A stretch of 64,000 bases of DNA from positions 3,386,001-3,450,000 of the forward strand of contig NZ_CP133160.1 of NCBI RefSeq assembly GCF_030913365.1. Direction: 5' to 3'. The translations under genes were made by a program, and so were the position numbers. Below the pieces are notes generated by a model. The model did not search any database and was not told where the DNA came from. It saw nothing but the letters and a program-made list of their open reading frames with translations. Shown in pieces: positions 8,371 to 17,689 of this stretch; the stretch's first letter is position 1, and every line of letters starts with the position of its first letter. This DNA comes from Stenotrophomonas sp. 24(2023). Its GTDB lineage: Bacteria; Pseudomonadota; Gammaproteobacteria; Xanthomonadales; Xanthomonadaceae.

Positions 8371-9708
8371 TCAGCCCAGTGCAGGTTCGCGCAGGCGCAG
8401 CGGGGTGGCCACGGTCGTGCAGCTGACCCGGTTGCGGCCGCCGGCCTTGGCCAGGTACAGCTGGCGGTCGGCCTCGGAAATCAGCCGATGCAGGGCATCG
8501 CGCTGCGGGCGCAGGCAGCACAGGCCGATGCTGACGGTCATGCGCAGGGTGGCAGTTCCGACATCCACTTCCAGCGCGGCGATGCGTTGGCGCAGCGCAT
8601 CGAAGTAGGCCAGGGCCTCGTCCTGCTCCATGTCCGGCACCAGCAGGCAGAATTCCTCGCCGCCAAAGCGGGCGATCAGGTCCTGCGGCCGGGCATGGGC
8701 AGCCACTGCCGCAGCCACCGCGCGCAGCGCGTCGTCGCCGGCTTCGTGGCCGTGGCTGTCGTTGATGTGCTTGAAGTGGTCGATGTCGATCATCGCCACC
8801 GCCACGCACTGGCCGTGCAGCTGCGGCAGCTGCCGCTGGCTCTGTTCCAGGAAGCAGCGGCGGTTGGGCAACCCGGTGAGGAAGTCGCGGGTGGCCAGGT
8901 CCTGCAGGGTGCCGATCAGCTCCAGCTGGTCCACGTTCTGCGATACACGGCAGAAGAATTCCTCGCGCGAATAGGGCTTGCGCAGGAAGTCATTGGCGCC
9001 GTTCTTCAGGAAGCGTGGAATCAGCGAGGCGTCGGTGTTGCCGGAAATGCCGATCACCGCCACCTTGTCGCGCGAGCGCAGCGTGCGCAGGCGGCGGGTG
9101 AATTCCACGCCCTGCATGCCCGGCATTTCCTGGTCCACCACCGCCAGGCGGATGGCCGGGTAGGCTTCGATCGCCGCCAGCCCTTCCACGCCATCGGCGG
9201 CTTCATGCACGTCGTGGCCATACATGCGCAGCAATGCAGCGGCATAGCCGCGTGCGGAGGGCGAATCATCGACCACCAGCGCGGCAATGCGCCGGTTGCG
9301 TTCCAGCCGCTGCACCAGCCACACCAGGTAATCGACGCTGCCAGGCGTGTTCTTCAGTACGTAATCGATGATCTGCTGCTGCAGCACGCGTTTACGCAGG
9401 TCTTCGTCGTACACCCCGCTGACCACCACCGTGGGCAGGTTGCGCTGCACGAAGAAGTCCACCACGGTGTCGCGATCGCCATCGGCCAGGACCAGCCCGG
9501 TCAGCACCAGGAACCAGCCGCCGCGCTCGGACAGCAGGCGGTCGGCCTCGGCCAGGGTGGTGGCCACCACGACCGGCAGTTCCAGGCGCTGCTCGATGGC
9601 CTCGCGCAGCATGCTGGTGAACGCACGCGAATTTTCCACCAGCAGGATGCGCTGTGGCAGGGTGTCACCGTGGTCGCTGTCGACAGCGCCCTGCAGCAAG
9701 GCAGGCAT
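8371..9708 (-). CDS. REC-REC-GGDEF response-regulator diguanylate cyclase
   Basis: A 445-residue PleD-like protein. The second receiver (about 142-258) is complete: acidic pair D147/D148, phosphoacceptor D192 in VVDQEMPG, and K244. The first receiver (about 20-138) keeps only K119. Its acidic pocket reads VENS and the phosphoacceptor position is T70, so it is probably a pseudo-receiver for dimerisation. The GGDEF domain has GGEEF at 349-353 and an RxxD product-inhibition site (RPQD, 340-343) five residues before it, so it should make cyclic di-GMP with feedback control. The ATG at 9708 avoids a 35-residue TTG extension. No active kinase is adjacent, and the nearest sensors are the degenerate MASE1 proteins upstream. 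Confidence 0.9.
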   Translation of the reverse strand: MPALLQGAVDSDHGDTLPQRILLVENSRAFTSMLREAIEQRLELPVVVATTLAEADRLLSERGGWFLVLTGLVLADGDRDTVVDFFVQRNLPTVVVSGVYDEDLRKRVLQQQIIDYVLKNTPGSVDYLVWLVQRLERNRRIAALVVDDSPSARGYAAALLRMYGHDVHEAADGVEGLAAIEAYPAIRLAVVDQEMPGMQGVEFTRRLRTLRSRDKVAVIGISGNTDASLIPRFLKNGANDFLRKPYSREEFFCRVSQNVDQLELIGTLQDLATRDFLTGLPNRRCFLEQSQRQLPQLHGQCVAVAMIDIDHFKHINDSHGHEAGDDALRAVAAAVAAHARPQDLIARFGGEEFCLLVPDMEQDEALAYFDALRQRIAALEVDVGTATLRMTVSIGLCCLRPQRDALHRLISEADRQLYLAKAGGRNRVSCTTVATPLRLREPALG

Positions 9709-10024
9709 GGGGCGATGGCTCGGTTGCGGAGGTCTTGGGACGGATATCGGCGGTTTCGGATGCAACTTTAGCCGGGAATCATGGGTGTGGCGGTTTTCAT
9801 GATGCCGGGGCAACCGGCGGCAGCCGGGAACCGTCCTGGGCCTGCTTCATGGCGTTCAGCACAAGCGATGGTTATGCTGGTCCTGCCACCGTTGCAGGGT
9901 ATCCAAGGCACGATTGCGTCGAGCGAGGGGCAAACCTTCGAGCAGGATCGATAATCATCCGGTCATGGGGTGGCAAAACGGAGTTTCGTGGCGTTTTCTG
10001 TCCAACCTACCATGGGGGGTGAAT
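9709..10024. other. Divergent intergenic region, no gene recognised
   Basis: A stretch of 316 bases between the diguanylate cyclase and the small lipoprotein gene, read outward in both directions. It has lower GC in its right half and a GGGGGG ribosome-binding site just before 10025. I see no convincing promoter pair, RNA gene or repeat in it. Confidence 0.4.
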
Positions 10025-10471
10025 GTGAGATTTTCGGGTGTGCAAGTGCTGGTTTCTGCCGCTGCCCTGTTCTCTGCGTCGGTTTTCAGTGTGGCGGCAT
10101 GCTGCCCGAGCGGAGACAACGGGATTTACATGGCCAAGAGCGGTCTGGGGGAATCCCTGCCGGCGGCGGTGAATCTGAGCGTGAATCCGAACTGGCTGGT
10201 TTACGGCTTCGAGCGTGAGGGCATCAATTACTATCAGGTCAATGATCTCTCGGGTCAGGTCGTCCTGATTGTTGGCAATGTCGATGCGACATTCTGGACG
10301 CTGCCCGCAGGCCGGAATCCTGCCAGGGTGTCGTTGCCGTCCCGCCGGCTGTCGCTGCCTGAAAAGGCGGTGCGTCGGGTGGTGTTCCAGAACACGGAAT
10401 TCTCGCTGGTCGTGCATGGGGAAGGGGCCAGCGCGATCTGGGCCATCGAACCTGCCCCGCCGGCCGGTTGA
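10025..10471 (+). CDS. Small predicted lipoprotein, function unknown
   Basis: A 148-residue exported protein I do not recognise. The N-terminus is a signal peptide ending in a lipobox-like SVAAC (Cys 26), followed directly by a second Cys. The mature part has no transmembrane segment and looks beta-rich (NWLVYGFEREGINYYQVND, then QVVLIVGN). The start is a GTG. The run of six G at 10014-10019 best fits the GTG at 10025, though one at 10019 is possible. The gene has lower GC than its neighbours and is followed by a clear terminator, so it is transcribed alone. Its position between a diguanylate cyclase and two MASE1 sensors suggests an accessory insertion. Confidence 0.6.
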   Translation: MRFSGVQVLVSAAALFSASVFSVAACCPSGDNGIYMAKSGLGESLPAAVNLSVNPNWLVYGFEREGINYYQVNDLSGQVVLIVGNVDATFWTLPAGRNPARVSLPSRRLSLPEKAVRRVVFQNTEFSLVVHGEGASAIWAIEPAPPAG

Positions 10472-10480
10472 AGGATGAGG

Positions 10481-10512
10481 TCCTCCAGCCGTCAAGGCGA
10501 CTGGAGGATTTT
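10481..10512 (+). terminator. Rho-independent terminator after the small lipoprotein gene
   Basis: TCCTCCAG (10481-10488) pairs perfectly with CTGGAGGA (10501-10508) and is followed by a short T run. It ends the lipoprotein transcript before the convergent MASE1 gene. Confidence 0.7.
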
Positions 10513-10553
10513 CAGGTGAGGCTTGAGCCTGCGTATCGCCCGCATGCGGGCAC

Positions 10554-12134
10554 TCAGGCAATGTCCGCGCGGGCGATCCAGGCAGCATGCGTGCTGCCGC
10601 TCGTGGCGCCGGTGGTAGGTTCCAGCAGCAGCACCCGGACACGGTTGCCACGGCATTGCACGCTTCCGCCATAAGCCAGTGCACGCGAGCTGAGCCGCTC
10701 GACGGCCAGCCGTGTTGTATCGAGCAGCAACGGGCGATTGCGGTCCAGCAGGGAAACGCTGACGAGAATTCCCTGTTGTCCCTGCCATCTGCCACAGCGT
10801 GCACGTATCTGGACCTGGCCATGCTCATGCTTGAGCAGCAACGCAACGGCTTCGCACAGCGTACGGTATGCAGCCAGCTGCAGCGCAATGCTCAATTGGC
10901 ACGGGTCTCCGGCCAGGTGCGGGGGGACTACCCGGTGGGTCTGGTCCCAGCTCTCGCGGATGCCGCTGACCTGCAAGGCCAGATAGAGCCCCACCTGTTC
11001 GACTTCCGTCGGGTACACCATGCTCGTCAGTTCACGGAACTGGCGCGAATGGGCGGTGGAGGTAAGCAGAAGGTCCATGGCCGGTGAGTGGTGTCCATGC
11101 ATCTTCAACAGGTCGGCAGTTCTGTTGAGGGATGCCTCGATTCCGTCCGCGATTCTCCTCAGGTCCAAGGCGCGCTCCCGAAGGTCCATCTCGCCGGCCA
11201 TATGCGCGGACCTCGAGAGCCGGGCAGCCTGGTGCCCATCCAGATCCCGATCGGCGTGCTGGTGGTAACGCTGGGTAATGCGTGCCCCCAGCGCCAGTAG
11301 TCCCGTTCCCGCGATGGCCACGAGTTGCTGCGTCATGAAGGTCCGGGCATCAAACGAACCCAGTTGCCCTGACGTCGGGGTCATCAGCGCGATGAGGATG
11401 TTCAGCAGTGGTACCCCGATCGCGGCGCCCTGCCAGCCGTGGACGCAGGTCAGGATGATGACGGGAAGCGCCATTGCCAGTTGCAGGCTTGTCTTGGCGC
11501 TATCCGACAATCCCGGGGCCAGTGCCGTGAAGAGGCCCAGGCCCAGCATCAGGGAGAGCGCGGCGATGGTCGGCGAGGAGCGCCAGAACCTCCATTCATA
11601 CATGGAGTGCCGCCTGCTCCAGAGCACGGCGAGCGGAGCCACGGTCAGGATGGCAATGTAGTCGCCGAGGACGAATCGTACGGCCCTTGTAGCAAACGGC
11701 ACGCTGGAGGGGCTGTCCGACAGCAGGTGGGAGAGCCCCAGTTTCAGTGCAGTAGCGACCAGGGCTGCCGATACAGCAACCGAAAGCAACCACCCATCCG
11801 TTGTGGCGGTCATGACTCTGCGGTGCGCATGAATGACCAGCGCAACGGCCGGCAACAGGAAGGCTGACCCCAGGATCACCCAGGCCAAGCCATATTGATC
11901 TATCAGTGGGTACCGCAACTGGGCGAAGTAGGCATACTCGCCCAGCAGCAGGTAGGGCCAGAGCCGGGGAGGGCATACCAGCAGGGCCGCCACGCGTATG
12001 CCGGCTGGCAGGTAGAACTGGTCCAGAGAGATCCGCCAGGCACCCCAGCAGGCGATGGCGTACATCGCTGCAATGGCCAGCCCAACCGGCCGTATGCGGA
12101 AATTCAGTTCAAATCCCTTCTTCCACCAATTCAA
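10554..12134 (-). CDS. MASE1-domain membrane sensor with degenerate kinase-like C-terminus (copy A)
   Basis: A 526-residue protein. Residues about 15-285 form a multi-pass MASE1 sensor (ACWGAWRISLDQFYLPAGIR, CPPRLWPYLLLGEYAYF). The cytoplasmic part resembles a HisKA_3-type transmitter but has lost its catalytic residues. Where ELHDG is expected it reads RRIADGI (326-332), so the phosphoacceptor His is Ala. The N-box-like YRTLCEAVALLLKH (423-436) lacks the ATP-binding Asn. It is therefore probably a signalling pseudokinase. It is a tandem paralogue of the next gene. The TTG at 12134 lies seven bases after GGGAGG and aligns with the paralogue's MDWWKEG start, so it is preferred over the TTG at 12140. 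The kinase interpretation is inference from motif alignment by eye. Confidence 0.7.
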   Translation of the reverse strand: MNWWKKGFELNFRIRPVGLAIAAMYAIACWGAWRISLDQFYLPAGIRVAALLVCPPRLWPYLLLGEYAYFAQLRYPLIDQYGLAWVILGSAFLLPAVALVIHAHRRVMTATTDGWLLSVAVSAALVATALKLGLSHLLSDSPSSVPFATRAVRFVLGDYIAILTVAPLAVLWSRRHSMYEWRFWRSSPTIAALSLMLGLGLFTALAPGLSDSAKTSLQLAMALPVIILTCVHGWQGAAIGVPLLNILIALMTPTSGQLGSFDARTFMTQQLVAIAGTGLLALGARITQRYHQHADRDLDGHQAARLSRSAHMAGEMDLRERALDLRRIADGIEASLNRTADLLKMHGHHSPAMDLLLTSTAHSRQFRELTSMVYPTEVEQVGLYLALQVSGIRESWDQTHRVVPPHLAGDPCQLSIALQLAAYRTLCEAVALLLKHEHGQVQIRARCGRWQGQQGILVSVSLLDRNRPLLLDTTRLAVERLSSRALAYGGSVQCRGNRVRVLLLEPTTGATSGSTHAAWIARADIA

Positions 12135-12322
12135 TCCCAAGCCTCCCTTGCTCGTTGCATGGCGGCAACCCCATCGATACCCAGGAGCCCCAATGGGGCG
12201 ACAGTATCGGCAGATTCACGGCTGCGCAATCGCACCGTATCTGCAGGCGTTGTTGGGAATGGAAGGGCGGGCAACGGAAATCACTTTCAAGAAGTGACCG
12301 ATATCTCGTTTTTCTTCCATCG

Positions 12323-13939
12323 TCAGTTGATGGTCTGCGGGTCCGGTGGATCATGTGGATTCACAGGACGCAGGGTCGGGGGGAGTTCCGTGGCTGAATA
12401 GGTCCGGGCGGAAGTCCCCTGTGCTTCCAGCAGCATGATCCGGATCCTGTTGCCGGGCATGTCCATGCGGCCCCCATGGGCAAGGATGCGTCCCAACAGC
12501 TGTTCGGTGGCAAGCTGCTGGGTCTGCTCTGCAAGCGGTTGGCGGATATCGACAAGGGCAATGGAAATGATCAGCCCCTGCCGCTGCCTGAAGCGTCCAC
12601 AGCGGATACGCACCGCGATCTGCCCATTTTCGCATTTGAGCAGCAGTGACACGGCTTCGACCACCAGACGATAAGCGACAAGTTGTGTGCCTACTTCCAG
12701 CTTGCACGGGTCTCCCATCAACCAGGGCTGGCCGATCCGGTGCGAATGGTTCCAGGCTTCGCGGACCCCGCCCGCTTGCAGTGCCACGAACAGCCCCAAG
12801 CGTTCCAGCGTGGACGGGTAGATCATGCTGGCCTGTGCGCGGAACAGGCGCGAATGCACTTCGGTGGTATGGCGAAGGCTGTCTGCCACCGCGTGATGGC
12901 CCTGCGAATGCAGCCAGTTCACCATTTCGTTGAGCGATAGGTCCATGCCATCGCCGAGCCGGCGCAGGTGCGCTGCCCGTTCCCGCAGGTCCATTTCGCT
13001 GGCAAGGTGCGAATTGCGGGCCAGTTGCAGCGCGGCCCTGCCATCTTCCTCGCGCTGCCGATGCTGACTCTGGAAATGGCTGATGCGCGCCCCCAGCAAC
13101 AGCAGGGCGACACTGGTAATGGCCATGGCCTGCTGGGTGGCGAAAGTGGCTGCATCAAAGGCATCTGGCTCCAACGCCGGTGGGCCCAGGCCGAGGACCA
13201 TGTTCAGCGCAGTAACACCCACAGCGGCACCACGCCATCCCAACAGGCAGGTCAGCACAATGGCGGGTACCGGCAGCAGCAGGAGCAGTTGCAGCGATCC
13301 CCGGGGCGCGACAGCCGCAGGAAGCACCGGTGTCACCTGCAGGCCGATCAGGAGTATCAACGCCAGTGCTGCGGCTGTTGTTGCAATTGCTCTGCGCGTC
13401 CAGCGTTCCTCCTTGCGCCGGATCCAGAGCAGTGCAAGTGGGGCGGCCACCAGGATGCCGATGAAATCCCCGAGTGCGTAACGCAGCACATAGGTAGTGA
13501 ACGATTCTTCACGCAACGGGGGCCAGAGCAGGCTGGAGATGCCGATGTTCAGCAGGCTGACGACCACGGCGGTGAAAAACGCGATGGAAATCACCCCGAC
13601 GATCGTGGTGCGTGACAGCAGCTGACGGTGCAGCCGCACGATCAGCATCACCGCCGGCATCAGGAACACCGAAGCGCAGATCACCCAGATCAGGCCGTAC
13701 TTGTCCAGCAGCGGAATCCGCAGGTGCGCGAAGTAGGCGTATTCACCGATCAGCAGATAGGGCCACAGCCGGGGGGGACACAGCAGCAGGGCGGCCACAC
13801 GGACGCCGGCAGGCAGGAAGAACTGGTCCAGTGAAAGCTGCCGGGCCCCCCAGCAGGCCACGGCATAGGCCAGCGCCAGCAACCACCCTTCCGGGCGGAT
13901 ACGCAGCCTGACCTGTATCCCTTCCTTCCACCAGTCCAT
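12323..13939 (-). CDS. MASE1-domain membrane sensor with degenerate kinase-like C-terminus (copy B)
   Basis: A 538-residue paralogue of the downstream gene, on the same strand with 188 bases between them. The MASE1 part is strongly conserved between the two (LPAGVRVAALLLCPPRLWPY, GEYAYFAHLR). The C-terminal transmitter-like region is again catalytically degenerate: RRLGDGM stands at the phosphoacceptor site (Gly for His) and YRLVVEAVSLLLK at the N box (no Asn). A glycine-rich segment (LAHGGRMDMPGNR) marks the old ATP-lid region. MASE1 domains sense unknown signals and are usually fused to GGDEF or kinase domains. The ATG at 13939 (seven bases after GGGGG) is preferred, with 13945 possible. 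A duplication followed by loss of kinase activity is inferred. Confidence 0.7.
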   Translation of the reverse strand: MDWWKEGIQVRLRIRPEGWLLALAYAVACWGARQLSLDQFFLPAGVRVAALLLCPPRLWPYLLIGEYAYFAHLRIPLLDKYGLIWVICASVFLMPAVMLIVRLHRQLLSRTTIVGVISIAFFTAVVVSLLNIGISSLLWPPLREESFTTYVLRYALGDFIGILVAAPLALLWIRRKEERWTRRAIATTAAALALILLIGLQVTPVLPAAVAPRGSLQLLLLLPVPAIVLTCLLGWRGAAVGVTALNMVLGLGPPALEPDAFDAATFATQQAMAITSVALLLLGARISHFQSQHRQREEDGRAALQLARNSHLASEMDLRERAAHLRRLGDGMDLSLNEMVNWLHSQGHHAVADSLRHTTEVHSRLFRAQASMIYPSTLERLGLFVALQAGGVREAWNHSHRIGQPWLMGDPCKLEVGTQLVAYRLVVEAVSLLLKCENGQIAVRIRCGRFRQRQGLIISIALVDIRQPLAEQTQQLATEQLLGRILAHGGRMDMPGNRIRIMLLEAQGTSARTYSATELPPTLRPVNPHDPPDPQTIN

Positions 13940-14009
13940 TCGCATGCCCCCGATGCTCCAGCCCGGATTATGCAAACAATCCGCTTCGGGGGCACATCGG
14001 GGCGGGGGC

Positions 14010-15311
14010 TTACCCCAGCGCATCCCGCAGCTTCACCATGGCCATGGTGGCTACCAGCAGGGGCATGCGCAGCCAGCGCCCACCCGGGAAAGGCTTGTGG
14101 CGCAGGCGTTCGAACACATCCAGCCGCTGTGCCTGGCCGGCGATGGCCTCGGCGATGACCTCCCCGGCCAGGTGCGCTGCCGCCACGCCATGGCCGGAAA
14201 AGCCCTGCGCGAAATAGATGTCCGGCGTCAGCCGGCCCCAGTGCGGTGCGCGTGAAGGTGTGATGTCCACATAGCCGCCCCACAGGTACTCGAACCCGGT
14301 TCCCTGCAGCTGCGGGAACACCTTCCACATGCGCTGCTGCAGGGTCTGGCCCAATCCCGGCGGCGGCAATGCGGAATAGCTGGCGCCCCCCCCGAACAGC
14401 AGGCGATGGTCATGGCTGAGGCGGAAGTAGTCCAGCACCCAGCCGGTGTCGGCCACCGCCATCGCATTGCGGATCAGGGCCCGTGCGCGTGCTTCACCCA
14501 GCACCGGCGTTGCGCCGACATAGGTGCCGACCGGCATCATGCGCCGTTCCAGCTCTGGTGCGATGCCTTCCAGCAGGGCGTTGCCCGCCAGCACCACATG
14601 GTCGGCGCTGATGCTGCCGGTGGCGGTGCGCAGCTGCGGGTGGGGGCCGCGCTGCAGTGCCAGCACCGGGCTGTCCTCGTGGATCACCACGCCGGCGGCA
14701 CGTGCGGCATCGGCCAGGCCCTGGACGAAGGCGAGCGGGTGCAGGTGGCCACTGAGCGGGTCGAACAGGGCGCCGCGATAGCGTGGGCTGTCCAGCTGTG
14801 CGTGCAGGGTGGCGGCGTCCCACCATTGCAGGGGGTAGTCGTAGCGCTCGACCAGCGTGTCCAGGTGCCCGCGCAGGCTGCGTTCCTGGCGCGCGGTGAT
14901 CGGCACGCTGGCGTGGCCATCGATCCAATGACAGTCGATGCCATGACGGGTGATGCGTTCGCGCACCTGCTGCACGCCCTGGCGCGAGAAGTCGAACAGG
15001 GTACGCGCATCGGCGGCCCCGACCATGGCTTCCAGCGTATCCACTTCGCAGCCGTAGCCCACCAGCACCTGGCCGCCGTTGCGGCCGGAGGCGCCCCAGC
15101 CGATCCGCCGGGCTTCCAGCACTTCGACCTTGAAGCCGCGCTCGGCCAGTGCCAGCGCCGCCGACAGCCCGGTGTAACCCGCGCCGAGGATGGCCACGTC
15201 GGCCTGGCGCGCGCCCTGCAGCGGGGGCAGCGGTACACGGGGGGGCACGCTGGCGGCATACCAGCTGGGCGGCAGCGCACGGTGCTCGTGGCGGAAAAGG
15301 TCGCGTCGCAT
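14010..15311 (-). CDS. puuB: Gamma-glutamylputrescine oxidase (FAD)
   Basis: A 433-residue DAO-family flavoprotein that oxidises gamma-glutamylputrescine to gamma-glutamyl-aminobutyraldehyde, releasing ammonia and H2O2. The N-terminal FAD-binding Rossmann motif is DVAILGAGYTGLSAALALAERG (about 38-59). WGASGRNGGQVLVGYG (about 72-87) is characteristic of the PuuB/OrdL subfamily, and the C-terminal FAD contact is FSGHGVAAAHLAGE. The ATG at 15309-15311 is chosen over a 105-codon extension with no homology-like content. It diverges from puuD-puuA with a 103-base gap, so the three genes of the glutamylation branch probably share a control region. Confidence 0.88.
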   Translation of the reverse strand: MRRDLFRHEHRALPPSWYAASVPPRVPLPPLQGARQADVAILGAGYTGLSAALALAERGFKVEVLEARRIGWGASGRNGGQVLVGYGCEVDTLEAMVGAADARTLFDFSRQGVQQVRERITRHGIDCHWIDGHASVPITARQERSLRGHLDTLVERYDYPLQWWDAATLHAQLDSPRYRGALFDPLSGHLHPLAFVQGLADAARAAGVVIHEDSPVLALQRGPHPQLRTATGSISADHVVLAGNALLEGIAPELERRMMPVGTYVGATPVLGEARARALIRNAMAVADTGWVLDYFRLSHDHRLLFGGGASYSALPPPGLGQTLQQRMWKVFPQLQGTGFEYLWGGYVDITPSRAPHWGRLTPDIYFAQGFSGHGVAAAHLAGEVIAEAIAGQAQRLDVFERLRHKPFPGGRWLRMPLLVATMAMVKLRDALG

Positions 15312-15414
15312 GGCAATAGTGTGGCGCAGTTGCACGGCGGCGGTGTGACCGCAGCGTGGTTGCCGATGCGCCGCCGGCGGCGGTAACGTGGCTGGGCGCG
15401 CCACGGAGCCTGCC

Positions 15415-16176
15415 ATGCCACGCCTGCCCTGGGTCGGTCTGCCCACAGACCGCGCGGTGATCGGCCACCACCGCTTCGCGGTGGCGGGGGAAAAGTACGT
15501 CCGTGCGCTGGTCGAAGCGGCCGCTGCCACGCCGGTGCTGCTGCCCAGCCTGCAGCCGGCGTTGCCCGCGCGGGACTGGCTGCAGGGGCTTGATGGTCTG
15601 CTGTTGACCGGTGCGGTCAGCAACATCGCGCCGGAACACTACGACGGTGGCCGTACCTGGCCCGGCAACCCGCAGGACCCGGCCCGGGATGCCACGGCAT
15701 TGGCGTTGCTGCACGAGGCACTGGCCATGGACCTGCCGGTGCTGGCGATCTGCCGTGGGTTCCAGGAACTCAACGTGGCCCTGGGCGGCACGCTGCACCC
15801 GGAGGTGCACGCGGTGCCGGGACGGGCCGACCACCGCGAGGACATCCGGGCCACGGTGGAGGTGCAGTACGGGCCGGCGCACGCGGTGGCGCTGGCGCCT
15901 GGTGGCTGGCTGCGGCGCTGGGCCGGCACGGACAGCGTCCCGGTCAATTCGGTGCACGGGCAGGGCATCGACCGGCTCGGTCGCGGCCTGCAGGTGGAGG
16001 CACGCGCCCCCGATGGACTGGTCGAGGCCGCACGCAGCACGCGCCACCGCTTCGTGCTGGGCGTACAGTGGCACCCGGAGTGGCGTGTCATGCAGAACCC
16101 GTTCTATCACGCTATTTTCCATGCCTTCGGCCAAGCTTGCCGTGGCCACACCCCCGTCCCACTGGATTTCCCATGA
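15415..16176 (+). CDS. puuD: Gamma-glutamyl-GABA hydrolase (class I glutamine amidotransferase)
   Basis: A 253-residue peptidase C26 enzyme that splits gamma-glutamyl-GABA into glutamate and GABA. The catalytic triad is visible: nucleophile C113 in AICRGFQELNVALGG, and His/Glu in VQWHPEW. The substrate-loop region reads LLLTGAVSNIAPEHY. The ATG at 15415 sits just after a GGAG. Its TGA overlaps the ATG of puuA (ATGA), showing translational coupling. In Pseudomonas the equivalent pair is spuA-spuB. The call is well supported by neighbours and motifs. Confidence 0.9.
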   Translation: MPRLPWVGLPTDRAVIGHHRFAVAGEKYVRALVEAAAATPVLLPSLQPALPARDWLQGLDGLLLTGAVSNIAPEHYDGGRTWPGNPQDPARDATALALLHEALAMDLPVLAICRGFQELNVALGGTLHPEVHAVPGRADHREDIRATVEVQYGPAHAVALAPGGWLRRWAGTDSVPVNSVHGQGIDRLGRGLQVEARAPDGLVEAARSTRHRFVLGVQWHPEWRVMQNPFYHAIFHAFGQACRGHTPVPLDFP

Positions 16177-17570
16177 CCTCCCGAACGCGCCCGCGCAAGA
16201 CGGCCACGCCCCCGCCACCGCAGGAAAGCAGCCTGCTGCGCTGGCTGAAGGAGCGGCGCATCACCGAGGTCGAATGCCTGGTGCCGGACATCACCGGCAA
16301 CGCGCGTGGCAAGATCATTCCCGCCGACAAGTTCTCGCATGATTACGGCACGCGGCTGCCCGAAGGCATCTTCGCCACTACGGTCACCGGCGACTTCCCC
16401 GACGACTACTACGAGCTGACCTCGCCGTCGGACTCGGACATGATGCTGCGCCCGGACCCGGACACCGTGCGCATGGTGCCGTGGGCGGCCGACCCGACCG
16501 CCCAGATCATCCATGACTGCTATACCAAGACCGGCCAGCCGCACGAGCTGGCGCCGCGCAACGTGCTGCGCCGTGTGCTCGATGCCTATGCCGAGCTGGG
16601 CCTGCGCCCGGTGGTGGCGCCGGAACTGGAGTTCTTCCTGGTGCAGAAGAACACCGACCCGGATTTCCCGCTGCTGCCCCCGGCCGGCCGCTCCGGCCGC
16701 CCGGAAACGGCGCGGCAGTCGTATTCCATCGATGCGGTCAACGAATTCGACCCCATCCTGGACCTGATGTACGACTATGCCGATGCGATGAAGCTGGACG
16801 TGGATACGCTCATCCACGAATCCGGCGCGGCGCAGCTGGAAGTGAACTTCACCCATGCCGATGCCATGGACCTGGCCGACCAGGTGTTCCTGTTCAAGCG
16901 CACCATGCGCGAGGCGGCCATGCGCCACGGGGTGTATGCCACCTTCCTGGCCAAGCCGATGGAGAACGAGCCGGGCAGTGCCATGCACATCCACCAGAGC
17001 CTGGTGAAGGTGAGCGATGGCAGCAACGTGTTCGCCGGTGAAGGGCAGGGCGAAGGCGAGTTCAGCCCGGTGTTCGGCCACTACCTGGGCGGGCTGCAGA
17101 AGTATGCACCGCTGGCGATGGCGTTCTTCGCGCCGAACGTCAATTCCTACCGGCGGCTGGTGTTTGGCGAGGTCTCGCCCAGCAATGTGCATTGGGGCTT
17201 CGACAACCGCACCTGCGGCCTGCGCGTGCCGCTGGATACCCCGGCCAACATGCGCGTGGAAAGCCGCTTCGCCGGTTCCGACGCCAACCCCTACCTGGCC
17301 ATGGCCGCCACCCTGGCCTGCGGCCTGCTCGGCATCCGCGAACGGTTGGCACCGGATGCGCCGGTAACCGGCAGCGCCAAGGAGCTGGGCTACAACCTGC
17401 CGCGCTCGCTGGGCGAGGCGCTGGACGGGCTGGAGCGGTGCGAGGCGCTGCAGGCCCTGCTGGGCGAGCGTTTCTGCCGCGCCTACATTTCGGTCAAGCG
17501 CAAGGAATACGAGACCTTCTTCCGGGTCATCAGCTCGTGGGAGCGCGAGTTCCTGCTGCTCAACGTGTAG
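16173..17570 (+). CDS. puuA: Gamma-glutamylputrescine synthetase (glutamine synthetase fold)
   Basis: A 465-residue enzyme of the glutamine synthetase superfamily. It ligates glutamate to putrescine (or another polyamine) with ATP, the first step of the Puu pathway. Visible landmarks are the beta-grasp N-terminus (VECLVPDITGNARGKIIP), the metal-site VAPELEFFLV, AQLEVNF, GSAMHIHQS, NSYRRLVFGE and NRTCGLRVP, ending in ESRFAGSDANPYL. It starts at 16173 inside the puuD stop (ATGA overlap). Canonical GlnA has an adenylylation Tyr near the C-terminus, and nothing equivalent is obvious here, as expected for this subfamily. potF follows 119 bases later on the same strand. Confidence 0.9.
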   Translation: MTSRTRPRKTATPPPPQESSLLRWLKERRITEVECLVPDITGNARGKIIPADKFSHDYGTRLPEGIFATTVTGDFPDDYYELTSPSDSDMMLRPDPDTVRMVPWAADPTAQIIHDCYTKTGQPHELAPRNVLRRVLDAYAELGLRPVVAPELEFFLVQKNTDPDFPLLPPAGRSGRPETARQSYSIDAVNEFDPILDLMYDYADAMKLDVDTLIHESGAAQLEVNFTHADAMDLADQVFLFKRTMREAAMRHGVYATFLAKPMENEPGSAMHIHQSLVKVSDGSNVFAGEGQGEGEFSPVFGHYLGGLQKYAPLAMAFFAPNVNSYRRLVFGEVSPSNVHWGFDNRTCGLRVPLDTPANMRVESRFAGSDANPYLAMAATLACGLLGIRERLAPDAPVTGSAKELGYNLPRSLGEALDGLERCEALQALLGERFCRAYISVKRKEYETFFRVISSWEREFLLLNV

Positions 17571-17689
17571 GCGCCGTCAATGGCAAAATACGCCCCCCGG
17601 GGGTAGGCTGGCCCCGTCGCCGGCCCATCCCGGCCACCGCCGACCCCCACCGAACCTGTTTCCCGTCCCTGATTTTCCCGGAGCGCCCG

